A stretch of 56,322 nt of DNA from a virus: IMG/VR virus record IMGVR_UViG_3300051212_000212, positions 1-56,322 of that record. One strand, 5' to 3'. Positions within the stretch are counted from its first letter, which is position 1. Every line of letters starts with the position of its first letter. Shown piece by piece: positions 47,385 through 54,247 of the stretch. Both the position numbers and the translations under genes were made by a program. The notes beneath the pieces were generated by a model, which was given only the letters and a program-made list of their open reading frames with translations, ran no database searches and was not told the origin of the DNA.

Positions 47385-47518
47385 TGAATATTGATTCTGT
47401 AACATTTGGATTGTTTATTGGATATTTTAGCGGGTATTTTTCTGCCATGCTAGTTGTACATTTACAGGAAAAGGAGAAGGCCCGTGAACGACAAAAACAC
47501 TCTGGAACTAATCAGTGA
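47384..47518 (+). CDS. Single-span membrane peptide
   Basis: A 44-residue protein. One hydrophobic segment (VTFGLFIGYFSGYFSAMLVV) is followed by a basic tail (EKEKARERQKH), so it is likely an inner-membrane protein with a cytoplasmic tail. It overlaps the next gene by 35 bases. Size and topology are compatible with a spanin/holin-like accessory, but no signature proves this. Confidence 0.6.
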   Translation: MNIDSVTFGLFIGYFSGYFSAMLVVHLQEKEKARERQKHSGTNQ

Positions 47519-47819
47519 TATAACAGAATTTAATGATCTTCATGAGTACATGAAGGATGAGCATCTAGATAAAGCTTTGGCTGTTGTGGTAAAATTGTTA
47601 ATGAATCCAGATGTTCCACCTGCAAAAGCACCGCTTTTAATTATAGAGTTGCAAGCTATGTCAACTAAGTTTGCTGTATTGGCTTCAGTATATTCTACTA
47701 TCGCTAAAGATAAAGCGGGAACAGTAAACAACAATAAAAAGAATGTGTATTACTCAGTAAAGGAGTCGATAGATAAACTTGTGGATGCCCTCAAGTATGT
47801 CGTTCGTTATAATGGCTAG
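47484..47819 (+). CDS. Hypothetical helical protein
   Basis: A 111-residue protein. GTG 47484 follows AAGGAGAAGG, so it is preferred to a TTG at 47454. Helices dominate (NDLHEYMKDEHLDKALAVVV, then APLLIIELQAMSTKFAVLAS and SVKESIDKLVDALKYVV). It overlaps the Cas4-like gene by eight bases and may be its accessory partner. No family recognised. Confidence 0.6.
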   Translation: MNDKNTLELISDITEFNDLHEYMKDEHLDKALAVVVKLLMNPDVPPAKAPLLIIELQAMSTKFAVLASVYSTIAKDKAGTVNNNKKNVYYSVKESIDKLVDALKYVVRYNG

Positions 47820-48588
47820 AGAAATAGTAAATAATTTAAAATTTAAAAAGTCTACTGGTAATTTTAATCCAGAGGCTTTTGCAAAGATGCTTAATGATGC
47901 TTATATGGACAGCAAAAGGGCAGATGGGAAAATGACAAAGACATCCTTTAGTCCAAGTTCATTGGGCTATGGGCATGGCAATTGTCCAAGATATTGGTTT
48001 ATGGCATTTACTGGTGCTGTATTTATAGATAACAATGATGCGGTTTCAGTTGCCAATATGGCAAATGGAACGCAGGCTCATGAAAGAATTCAAAAGATAA
48101 TTAAAAGCATGGGAATTCTGAAGCATGAAGAATTTGAAATTGTAAATGAATATCCTCCTATTCGTGGTTTTATGGATGTAATACTCGATTGGAATGGAGA
48201 AGAGGTTATTGGAGAAATTAAAACTGCCAAGCAGGAAGTTTGGGATACAAGACAGGCAGAGATGAAATCTTCAGCAAACCACCTACTCCAGCTATTGACT
48301 TACATGAAATTACGAAATATTAAAGAGGGATTTTTCTTGTATGAAAATAAAAATACTCAAGAAATGCTTGTCATTCCAGTTCAAATGAACGATAGAAATA
48401 AAAAGATTATTGATGAACTGTTTGAGTGGTTATGCTCTGTTTATGATAATTTTAGAGAAGGTGATCTTCCTACACGCCCATTTATTAAAACAAGTTACAC
48501 ATGTAAAAATTGTCCAGTAAAGAAAGAATGCTGGAAGGGTGAAGAAGGAACAGTAGACATTCCAGCCTATGAGGTTCCTAAAGTATGA
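47812..48588 (+). CDS. Cas4-like PDDEXK nuclease with Fe-S cysteines
   Basis: A 258-residue protein. One Cys (C58, HGNCPRYW) near the N-terminus and three near the C-terminus (C231, C234, C240 in CKNCPVKKEC) are arranged like the 4Fe-4S ligands of Cas4/AddB-type nucleases. The catalytic core has H90, D122 (GFMDVILDW) and E135-x-K137 (GEIKTAK), then an NHLLQLLTYM motif where QhxxY is normal. It is probably a DNA-end exonuclease for recombination or packaging. ATG 47812 overlaps the prior gene. No CRISPR genes are near. Confidence 0.83.
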   Translation: MAREIVNNLKFKKSTGNFNPEAFAKMLNDAYMDSKRADGKMTKTSFSPSSLGYGHGNCPRYWFMAFTGAVFIDNNDAVSVANMANGTQAHERIQKIIKSMGILKHEEFEIVNEYPPIRGFMDVILDWNGEEVIGEIKTAKQEVWDTRQAEMKSSANHLLQLLTYMKLRNIKEGFFLYENKNTQEMLVIPVQMNDRNKKIIDELFEWLCSVYDNFREGDLPTRPFIKTSYTCKNCPVKKECWKGEEGTVDIPAYEVPKV

Positions 48589-48863
48589 TATGCAGTAATT
48601 CAGATTGCAGTAAAGACTTTGAGCCTAAAACACACAACCAAAAATATTGCTCAGATGAATGCTGCCGTATTGCTACAAATAAAAGAATCATGGAAAAGTA
48701 TTATGAGAAAAAAGCAATTAGGGGTGGCAAGTTTCGTCCATGCAATAAATGCAAGGCTCCACTAAGTAGATACAATCAATCAAACTTATGCTCCTCATGT
48801 GAAAAGAATGCTGGATTAAAGAATAGAGATAAGTTGTTGGGAATGATAAATGAGATTAGCTGA
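48585..48863 (+). CDS. Double zinc-ribbon protein
   Basis: A 92-residue protein (ATGA overlap). The first site is C-x5-C with KYCSDEC (residues about 3-27), the second CNKC with CSSC (about 53-73), so two zinc ribbons are linked by a basic helix (ATNKRIMEKYYEKKAIRGGK). The first resembles ribbons that accompany phage HTH/HNH proteins. A DNA- or RNA-binding role is likely; precise function unknown. Confidence 0.65.
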   Translation: MICSNSDCSKDFEPKTHNQKYCSDECCRIATNKRIMEKYYEKKAIRGGKFRPCNKCKAPLSRYNQSNLCSSCEKNAGLKNRDKLLGMINEIS

Positions 48864-49416
48864 GCTGGTTAAGACTAAGGCAAACAGGGTATTAGGTATA
48901 GATGCCTCTACAAACTCTGTAGCATTTTGCTTAATGGAAAATGATAAGCCGATCAGATGGGGCAAGGTAGAGTTTAGCGGATCTGATATATATGAAAAAA
49001 TATATGATGCTAAAGTTAAAATGCATGCCATGCTTCCACAACTTAAATCAGATTATATAGTTGTTGAGGGTGCAGTATTTGTTAAATCTCCAGATGCTGT
49101 GATTAAACTATCATATGTATATGGAGTTGTAATTGCAGAACTTATGTCTACTGGAGCCAAGGTTATGACCATATCTCCTACATCTTGGCAGGCACATATT
49201 GGAAATAAGAATCCAACAAAGATAGAAAAAGATAAGCTTAGATTTGAAAATCCTGGACATGCTGACTCTTGGTATAAGGCAAAGATGCGGGAGATCAGAA
49301 AGCAAAGAACCGTAGATTATTTTAATAAAAAGTATAATTTAGAATTAGATGATTTTGATGTGGCAGATGCATTCGGCATTGCCCACTATTCAAACACGGT
49401 GTTAACAGAACGATGA
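48850..49416 (+). CDS. RuvC-like Holliday junction resolvase
   Basis: A 188-residue RNase H-fold protein. The acidic residues are D18 (VLGIDAST), E73 (YIVVEGA) and D170/D173 (DFDVADAFGIAHY), the RuvC catalytic set. A helical insert after SPTSWQAHIGNKNP is typical. It should cut four-way junctions left by RecA-driven recombination or replication before packaging. It overlaps the preceding gene by 14 bases. Confidence 0.88.
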   Translation: MRLAELVKTKANRVLGIDASTNSVAFCLMENDKPIRWGKVEFSGSDIYEKIYDAKVKMHAMLPQLKSDYIVVEGAVFVKSPDAVIKLSYVYGVVIAELMSTGAKVMTISPTSWQAHIGNKNPTKIEKDKLRFENPGHADSWYKAKMREIRKQRTVDYFNKKYNLELDDFDVADAFGIAHYSNTVLTER

Positions 49417-49559
49417 AACTATATCAAAGTAAAGACTGGCTATATAGACGATATGTGGTGCAGAAAAAGACTGTTACAGAAATTGCGTCAGAATGTGGAG
49501 TCTCTGCTATGACTATACAGAGACACTTGGAGAAGTTTGGATTGATTAAAAAAAGATGA
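49413..49559 (+). CDS. Small HTH protein
   Basis: A 48-residue protein with ATGA overlaps at both ends. MKLYQSKDWLYRRYVVQKKT is followed by a helix-turn-helix (VTEIASECGVSAMTIQRHLE) and a short basic tail. This is the resolvase/Hin-like HTH often seen as a stand-alone phage peptide or attached to HNH nucleases. Probable DNA-binding regulator. Confidence 0.72.
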   Translation: MKLYQSKDWLYRRYVVQKKTVTEIASECGVSAMTIQRHLEKFGLIKKR

Positions 49560-50113
49560 TACATTATTACGGTAGTCAAAGTCAGGCTGGACAAGAATCA
49601 TTTGTCTTAAATGTTTTAAATCAGAAAAGAAACGGGGTCTACTTAGAGATAGGTGGATACCATTCAAAGAGAGATAGCAATACATATTTACTAGAGACAG
49701 CATTTGATTGGACTGGTGTCGCATTTGAAATAGATAAAGATAGATGCGAAGAGTATAATTTAAACAGAAAAAATCCATGCCTAAATGTGGATGCAACTAC
49801 ATTTAATTACTTAGAGTATTTAGAGTCAAATAATTTTCCAAAAACAATAGATTATTTGCAATTAGACATAGAGCCTGCTGCTCAAACTTTAGCAGCGCTA
49901 AAGGCATTACCTCTTGACAAATATAGGTTCTCTGTTATAACATTTGAACATGACTTGTATGCTGATCCAAATAATAGATTGGTAAAGCAGGAAGCGGCAG
50001 AGATATTAGCAAGTCTTGGGTATAAATTGGCTGCTGATAATATAGATCATTGTGGCAACATATTTGAAGACTGGTGGGCAGATTCAAATATAAACATAGA
50101 GGGGATATTGTAA
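49556..50113 (+). CDS. FkbM-like SAM-dependent methyltransferase
   Basis: A 185-residue protein. GVYLEIGGYHSKRDSNTYLL (E31, G33) is the SAM-binding strand and loop of FkbM/Methyltransf_21 proteins. It is followed by WTGVAFEIDKD, the acidic residue that binds the ribose, and by DYLQLDIEPAAQTLAAL and SVITFEHDLY. Family members methylate sugar hydroxyls. It lies far from the glycosyltransferase in the window but could be close in a circular genome; it may modify glycans of the virion, DNA or host surface. Substrate unknown. Confidence 0.75.
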   Translation: MIHYYGSQSQAGQESFVLNVLNQKRNGVYLEIGGYHSKRDSNTYLLETAFDWTGVAFEIDKDRCEEYNLNRKNPCLNVDATTFNYLEYLESNNFPKTIDYLQLDIEPAAQTLAALKALPLDKYRFSVITFEHDLYADPNNRLVKQEAAEILASLGYKLAADNIDHCGNIFEDWWADSNINIEGIL

Positions 50114-50442
50114 TGCTTGAACCAGTATTTGAAGATGTAAAAGAATTTCGTTGTGAAGATTTATATTTGCTGACAGTAGGCACTGAAGCAGGTAAAGAAA
50201 TATGGGATACTTGCCATGAGATTGCTCATATGCTAATTAAAAAGAATATTGCTTACGGTAACTCAGCCTTAGACCCTGTCCGTATATTTTCAAAGGCGGG
50301 ACCAAGAGAACAACTCCATGTAAGAATTGATGATAAATTAAATAGACTTATGAAGGGTACAGAATATCCAGGCGATAATGATATTGACGATTTAATTGGA
50401 TATTTAGTCTTATTAAAGATTGCCAAGCAAAAATCCAGTTGA
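50113..50442 (+). CDS. Nmad1/DUF1599-like protein
   Basis: A 109-residue helical protein. ATG 50113 (TAATG overlap) is preferred to the upstream start at 50074. The pattern of a helix with KKNIAYGNSALDPVRIFSKA, then a HVRIDDKLNRL helix and DDLIGYLVLLKIA resembles the nucleotide-modification-associated domain 1 (DUF1599). This all-alpha family is often near phage DNA-modification genes. Motif recognition is by eye. Confidence 0.55.
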   Translation: MLEPVFEDVKEFRCEDLYLLTVGTEAGKEIWDTCHEIAHMLIKKNIAYGNSALDPVRIFSKAGPREQLHVRIDDKLNRLMKGTEYPGDNDIDDLIGYLVLLKIAKQKSS

Positions 50443-50467
50443 TTTTTTAGTCGACTAGGAATATAAT
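50439..50467 (+). promoter_or_regulatory. Leaderless terminase promoter with palindrome in spacer
   Basis: TTGATT (50439-50444), 17-base spacer, TATAAT (50462-50467). The spacer contains the perfect palindrome TAGTCGACTA (50448-50457). ATG 50476 lies eight bases past the -10 with no Shine-Dalgarno, so the mRNA should be leaderless or nearly so. Confidence 0.75.
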
Positions 50468-50475
50468 ATCTATAT

Positions 50476-51012
50476 ATGGACATTGAATTAGCTGATCATT
50501 TTGATCGTATGAATAAGGTTGTTTCTGAATTGCTCAAGGGCAACAGCGCAACTCAGATTGCTTCTATAACGGGTTTTAAACGGGCAGAAGTTGTAGAGTA
50601 TATAGACGAGTGGAAACAGGTCGTTAGAAGCGATTCTGGAGCCCGTGACAGGGCAAAGGAAGCCATCTCTGGGGCAGACCAACATTACGCTATGCTCATT
50701 AAAGAGGCTTGGAAAACCGTAGAGGATGCAGACCAAGCAGGCCAATTAAATATAAAAGCCACAGCATTAAAACTAATTGCAGATATTGAAGGCAAGCGTA
50801 TAGGCATGCTTCAAGAAGTAGGTTTGCTAGACAACGCAGAACTTGCAACCCAGTTGGCGGAAACTGAGCGGAAGCAAGACATCCTTGTAAAGATTCTAAA
50901 AGAAGTAACAGCAAGTTGTCCAAAGTGTAAATTAGAAGTTGCTAAACGTCTATCTCAAATAACTGGGATAGTTGAACCAGTTGAAATTATAGAGGAAGTT
51001 AGTGGATCTTAA
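50476..51012 (+). CDS. terS: Terminase small subunit
   Basis: A 178-residue protein directly before TerL (11-base overlap). Residues about 18-45 (LKGNSATQIASITGFKRAEV) form an HTH that would bind the packaging site. A long helical middle (ADQHYAMLIKEAWKTVEDAD onward) should drive ring assembly, and the C-terminus contains a CPKC pair. Sequence and gene order together support TerS. Confidence 0.8.
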   Translation: MDIELADHFDRMNKVVSELLKGNSATQIASITGFKRAEVVEYIDEWKQVVRSDSGARDRAKEAISGADQHYAMLIKEAWKTVEDADQAGQLNIKATALKLIADIEGKRIGMLQEVGLLDNAELATQLAETERKQDILVKILKEVTASCPKCKLEVAKRLSQITGIVEPVEIIEEVSGS

Positions 51013-52786
51013 TTTTAATGATCTCATAGACATCCTCGACGGAGAGGAATTTGATGAGAGACCAGTCGATCTACGAACATTTGTTACGGGACAAGATTAC
51101 CTTGCACTACCTCCGCTTTCGGAGCACCAGTATACACTCATTGAGAAGAGCAGCCAAATCTACAAGGAATCTACCCTTATAAAATTATTTGGGGAAGAAG
51201 AAGGAAAACGTAGATTTAAACAAACATGTAATGAAGTTATTGCTCAGCTTGGTAAGGGTAGTGGTAAAGATTATTGTTCCACTATATCTGTTTGCTATAT
51301 AGTATATTTACTATTGTGCCTGAAGGACCCAGCTACATATTACGGCAAGCCACCTGGAGACTCAATAGACATTTTAAATATTGCTATCAACGCACAACAG
51401 GCAAACAATGTTTTTTTCAAAGGCTTTAAAACACGCATAGACTCTTCTCCATGGTTTGTTGGAAAATATGAAGCCAAGGCTTCTGAGATGAAATTTAATA
51501 AAGCAGTAACGGTTCATTCTGGTCACTCAGAGCGAGAGGCATGGGAAGGCTATAACGTAATAGTTGTAGTCCTAGACGAGATCTCAGGCTTTGCTACAGA
51601 AAATACAACTGGGCATGATCAGGCTAAAACAGCAGACGCTATATATGATATGTATAGGGCTTCGGTTGATTCACGTTTTCCAGACTTTGGAAAAGTTATT
51701 TTGCTTTCTTTCCCACGATTTAAAAATGATCCTATCCAAAAGTTTTATGAGTCAGTCATTGCAGAAAAAGAAACTTTAGTTAAAACTAAAGTATTAAAAA
51801 TGGATGACTCATTACCAGACGGAATAGAAGGAAACGAAATAACCGTTGAATGGGAAGAAGATCATATTATTTCCTATAACATTCCAAGAGTATTTGCTTT
51901 AAAAAGACCAACATGGGAAGTCAATCCTACAAAAAAGATTGAAGATTTTAAAGTGGCATTTTATAAAAACATGCCAGATGCTCTGGGAAGATTTGCATGC
52001 ATGCCTTCAGAAGCAGTAGATGCATTCTTTAAATCAAGAGAAAAGGTAGAAAAAGCATTTAGTAATATGGCTTTGGCTATTGATAAATTTGGAAGACTTG
52101 AACCTTGGTTTGCCCCAGACCCAGATAAAGAATATTTCTTGCATGTAGACCTTGCTCAAAAGCACGACCACTGTGCAGTTGCAATGTCTCATGTAAACAA
52201 ATGGGTAAATATAAAAGTTACTGACACATACTCTCAGCCTGCTCCAATAGTTGAGGTAGATGCAGTTAGATATTGGACTCCAACACCAGATAAGTCTGTG
52301 GATTTTACAGAAGTAAAAGATTATATATTAGCACTTAGAACTGCTGGATTTAATATAAGAGTATGTACTTTTGACCGTTGGAATTCGCATGACATGATGC
52401 AACAATTAAAGCAATATGGAATCAACACAGAAACTTTGTCGGTGGCAAAGAAACATTATGATGATATGGCAATGGTTATTCTAGAAGAAAGATTAACTGG
52501 TCCGAACATAAAGCTTCTTATAGACGAATTATTACAATTAAGAATTATGAGGGATAAGGTGGACCACCCAAGAAAAGGATCTAAAGACTTGGCGGACGCA
52601 GTTTGTGGATCTATATATAATGCAATAAGCAGAAGTAAGTTTGATGTTTTTGGAGAAGTAGAAGTTCATACATATGACTCGCTTAAATATGAAGAAAGAG
52701 AAGATGTATATGTACAAAATATGATACGTGCTCCAAGGATGCCTCAACAACTAGAAGAGGCTTTGGATAGAATGGAAATATTATGA
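51002..52786 (+). CDS. terL: Terminase large subunit
   Basis: A 594-residue packaging motor from GTG 51002 (GAGGAAG upstream). Walker A is GKGSGKD (G84-D90) and Walker B VVVLDE (V188-E193). The C-terminal nuclease has D383 (LHVDLAQKHDH), D458 (VCTFDRWNSHD) and D529/D532 (KDLADAV). It hydrolyses ATP to pump DNA into the portal and cuts the concatemer. The stop overlaps the next ATG. Its position far right of the portal suggests that the genome map is circular or permuted. Confidence 0.94.
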   Translation: MDLNFNDLIDILDGEEFDERPVDLRTFVTGQDYLALPPLSEHQYTLIEKSSQIYKESTLIKLFGEEEGKRRFKQTCNEVIAQLGKGSGKDYCSTISVCYIVYLLLCLKDPATYYGKPPGDSIDILNIAINAQQANNVFFKGFKTRIDSSPWFVGKYEAKASEMKFNKAVTVHSGHSEREAWEGYNVIVVVLDEISGFATENTTGHDQAKTADAIYDMYRASVDSRFPDFGKVILLSFPRFKNDPIQKFYESVIAEKETLVKTKVLKMDDSLPDGIEGNEITVEWEEDHIISYNIPRVFALKRPTWEVNPTKKIEDFKVAFYKNMPDALGRFACMPSEAVDAFFKSREKVEKAFSNMALAIDKFGRLEPWFAPDPDKEYFLHVDLAQKHDHCAVAMSHVNKWVNIKVTDTYSQPAPIVEVDAVRYWTPTPDKSVDFTEVKDYILALRTAGFNIRVCTFDRWNSHDMMQQLKQYGINTETLSVAKKHYDDMAMVILEERLTGPNIKLLIDELLQLRIMRDKVDHPRKGSKDLADAVCGSIYNAISRSKFDVFGEVEVHTYDSLKYEEREDVYVQNMIRAPRMPQQLEEALDRMEIL

Positions 52787-53052
52787 GTATATATCAAGAT
52801 AAGGCTAAGGAATGCAAGTGTTGTGGAAAGCATGTTCCACTTCCTACGACATTAAAAGAATACAATAATATAATGCTATGCCCCACCACATTCGCAAACG
52901 TGATAGAATATAAGAGACTATGGAAATCTCTTGGCAATAGACCGCCAGGAAGTATACGTAAACATTTTTCTGATTACGTACAAAAAATAGTTGAAGATAC
53001 TATTGACAAGAATGAGGACGGGACAATACAATTAGACACTAAGCAGCAATAG
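52783..53052 (+). CDS. Small zinc-binding protein downstream of TerL
   Basis: An 89-residue protein with ATGA overlap to terL. ECKCCGKHVP and a later LCP near residue 33 give a possible zinc knuckle, followed by helices (RKHFSDYVQKIVEDTIDK). Its stop codon falls inside the tRNA gene, with ten shared bases (53043-53052). No family recognised; HNH nucleases often sit near terminase, but the histidines needed are missing. Confidence 0.62.
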   Translation: MSIYQDKAKECKCCGKHVPLPTTLKEYNNIMLCPTTFANVIEYKRLWKSLGNRPPGSIRKHFSDYVQKIVEDTIDKNEDGTIQLDTKQQ

Positions 53053-53116
53053 CTTAGTTGGTTAGAGCCCCCGACTCATAATCGGGTAGTCGTAGGTTCA
53101 AGTCCTACTTGCTGCA
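53043..53116 (+). tRNA. tRNA-Met (anticodon CAT)
   Basis: A full cloverleaf: acceptor GCAGCAA with TTGCTGC, D arm with AGTTGGTTA loop, anticodon stem CCCGA/TCGGG with loop CTCATAA, T arm GTAGG/CCTAC with TTCAAGT, discriminator A. CCA is not encoded. A CAT anticodon could also be Ile if lysidine-modified; features of an initiator are absent. It overlaps the upstream CDS by ten bases. Confidence 0.93.
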
Positions 53117-53128
53117 CAAAGGAGAAAA

Positions 53129-53440
53129 ATGTTTGACGATGATGATGGTAGACTACAACACTATTTAGAAATAGGTGCGGTAGAAGTTGCAGGCATAGAC
53201 CCAGATGGAGAATTTATATATGAAATATGCGAAAGGGCACAAGTAGTAGCGCCAGAGTTATGGCATGCCCATCAAATTCATATAGAGCAATCTTTAACTA
53301 AGATGTTTGAAGAAGGTCTTTTAGATGTAACTTATGATGAAAATTTAGAAGCTCATGTTAAGTTAAGCGAAGAGGGCAAAAAGAGATCAAAAGAATTTGG
53401 TATAATTGAGATGGACAAAAAAGATTTGCCCAATAATTAG
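53129..53440 (+). CDS. Hypothetical winged-helix-like protein
   Basis: A 103-residue acidic protein with Shine-Dalgarno AAAGGAGAAA. It contains YLEIGAVEVAGIDPDGEFIY, a helix (LWHAHQIHIEQSLTKMFEEG) and a strand pair (LLDVTYDENLEAHVKLSEEG). This matches a small winged-helix-like layout. It comes just after the tRNA and may be cotranscribed with it. No family recognised. Confidence 0.65.
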   Translation: MFDDDDGRLQHYLEIGAVEVAGIDPDGEFIYEICERAQVVAPELWHAHQIHIEQSLTKMFEEGLLDVTYDENLEAHVKLSEEGKKRSKEFGIIEMDKKDLPNN

Positions 53441-53448
53441 GAGGAATC

Positions 53449-53628
53449 ATGCCTTGGAATATTAAAAGAAATGCTGCGGGATGCAGGGGCTATGCAGTAG
53501 TAAAAGAAGACGGGGAATTAGTTGGATGCCATGAGTCTGAAACAAAGGCTAAGGCACACATGAGAGCCTTGTATGCTTCAGAAGCAGATGCTAAAAAAAT
53601 GAAGGATAAAAAGAAAAAGATTTACTAA
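53449..53628 (+). CDS. Small Lys-rich protein with GCHESETKAKAHMRALYASE motif
   Basis: A 59-residue protein with a strong Shine-Dalgarno (AGGAGG before ATG 53449). The motif YAVVKEDGELVGCHESETKA followed by KAHMRALYASEA is a recurring phage module, often found fused to head maturation or portal proteins, here free-standing. The C-terminus is a Lys tract. Its end overlaps the -35 of the Hsp20 promoter. Confidence 0.7.
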   Translation: MPWNIKRNAAGCRGYAVVKEDGELVGCHESETKAKAHMRALYASEADAKKMKDKKKKIY

Positions 53629-53648
53629 TAAAAACTATTTGCTATAAT
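53621..53648 (+). promoter_or_regulatory. Extended -10 promoter of hsp20
   Basis: TTTACT (53621-53626), 16-base spacer, TATAAT (53643-53648) with TG at 53640-53641. It gives a leader of about 55 bases. Confidence 0.8.
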
Positions 53649-53679
53649 ATATATGGGTCGCCATTCGGGGCCCATATAT
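53649..53679 (+). promoter_or_regulatory. 9-bp hairpin in hsp20 leader
   Basis: ATATATGGG (53649-53657) pairs with CCCATATAT (53671-53679), with further G-C pairs possible in the loop. It begins at or near the transcription start, so it may protect the mRNA 5' end, act as an operator or respond to temperature. It does not cover the Shine-Dalgarno AAGGAGG (53695-53701). Confidence 0.6.
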
Positions 53680-53707
53680 TAATTTATTCGCTTGAAGGAG
53701 GAATAAA

Positions 53708-54130
53708 ATGGTTACAACATATACATGGGACCTTTTCAAGGATCCCTTTTTTATTGGCTTCAACAATATGGTTGATCGCCTAAATTCAGTTCATACAACA
53801 GCAACACATCAATCTTATCCGCCATATGACGTGGCTCAAATTGATGAAAATGAATATATTGTTAGCCTTGCAGTAGCAGGTTTTAGCAAGGAAGATATAA
53901 CCGTTGAGGTTGATAATGGAACTCTTGTAATTAAAGGTGAAAGAGATATTGAGGATGCTCCAAAGCATGTAATTCATAAAGGAATTGCTGCAAGGAAATT
54001 TACTCGCACCTTTGCTCTCGGAGAATATATGGAGGTGTCCAGTGCTCAGTTGGAGAACGGCCTTCTTAATATTCATGTGGAACGAATCGTCCCAGAAGAG
54101 AAAAAGCCAAAGACAATCAAAGTCAAATAA
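53708..54130 (+). CDS. Small heat shock protein (Hsp20/alpha-crystallin)
   Basis: A 140-residue chaperone. WDLFKDPFFIGFNNMVDRLN is an IbpA-like start, and the alpha-crystallin domain has YDVAQIDENEYIVSLAVAGF, KEDITVEVDNGTLVIKGERD and a closing LENGLLNIHVER, with the GLLNI pattern typical. The C-terminal KTIKVK contains the I-x-V anchor that links subunits. It prevents aggregation of partly unfolded proteins, possibly virion subunits or host proteins during infection. It has a strong Shine-Dalgarno and its own promoter. Confidence 0.92.
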   Translation: MVTTYTWDLFKDPFFIGFNNMVDRLNSVHTTATHQSYPPYDVAQIDENEYIVSLAVAGFSKEDITVEVDNGTLVIKGERDIEDAPKHVIHKGIAARKFTRTFALGEYMEVSSAQLENGLLNIHVERIVPEEKKPKTIKVK

Positions 54131-54132
54131 GG

Positions 54133-54247
54133 TATAATGATCTTGGGCATAGTTGCCTAGGATAGTCGGGGGAGACAGCGACTCAAAATAACTGGTATAG
54201 TCCTGAGCATGACTGTAAAAAACTGCTCCTAAAAATTTAGGAGAAAT
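54133..54247 (+). promoter_or_regulatory. Promoter and long structured 5' leader of nuclease gene
   Basis: TATAAT (54133-54138), possibly with AAGACA (54110-54115) at 17 bases, is followed by a leader of about 105 bases with no gene. It holds AGTCG/CGACT and AGTC/GACT stems. Near its end CTCCTAAA (54226-54233) pairs with TTTAGGAG (54236-54243), which buries the Shine-Dalgarno. This looks like a translation switch; no known riboswitch class is recognised. Confidence 0.6.

Noticed and set aside
47812-48588. Cas4 as part of a CRISPR-Cas locus
   Set aside because: Only the nuclease fold is present; neighbours are RecA, RuvC and small zinc proteins, and no repeats are found. It is a free phage nuclease.
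54133-54247. Known riboswitch class in the nuclease leader
   Set aside because: I could not match it to a known aptamer; only base-pairing that hides the ribosome site is supported.
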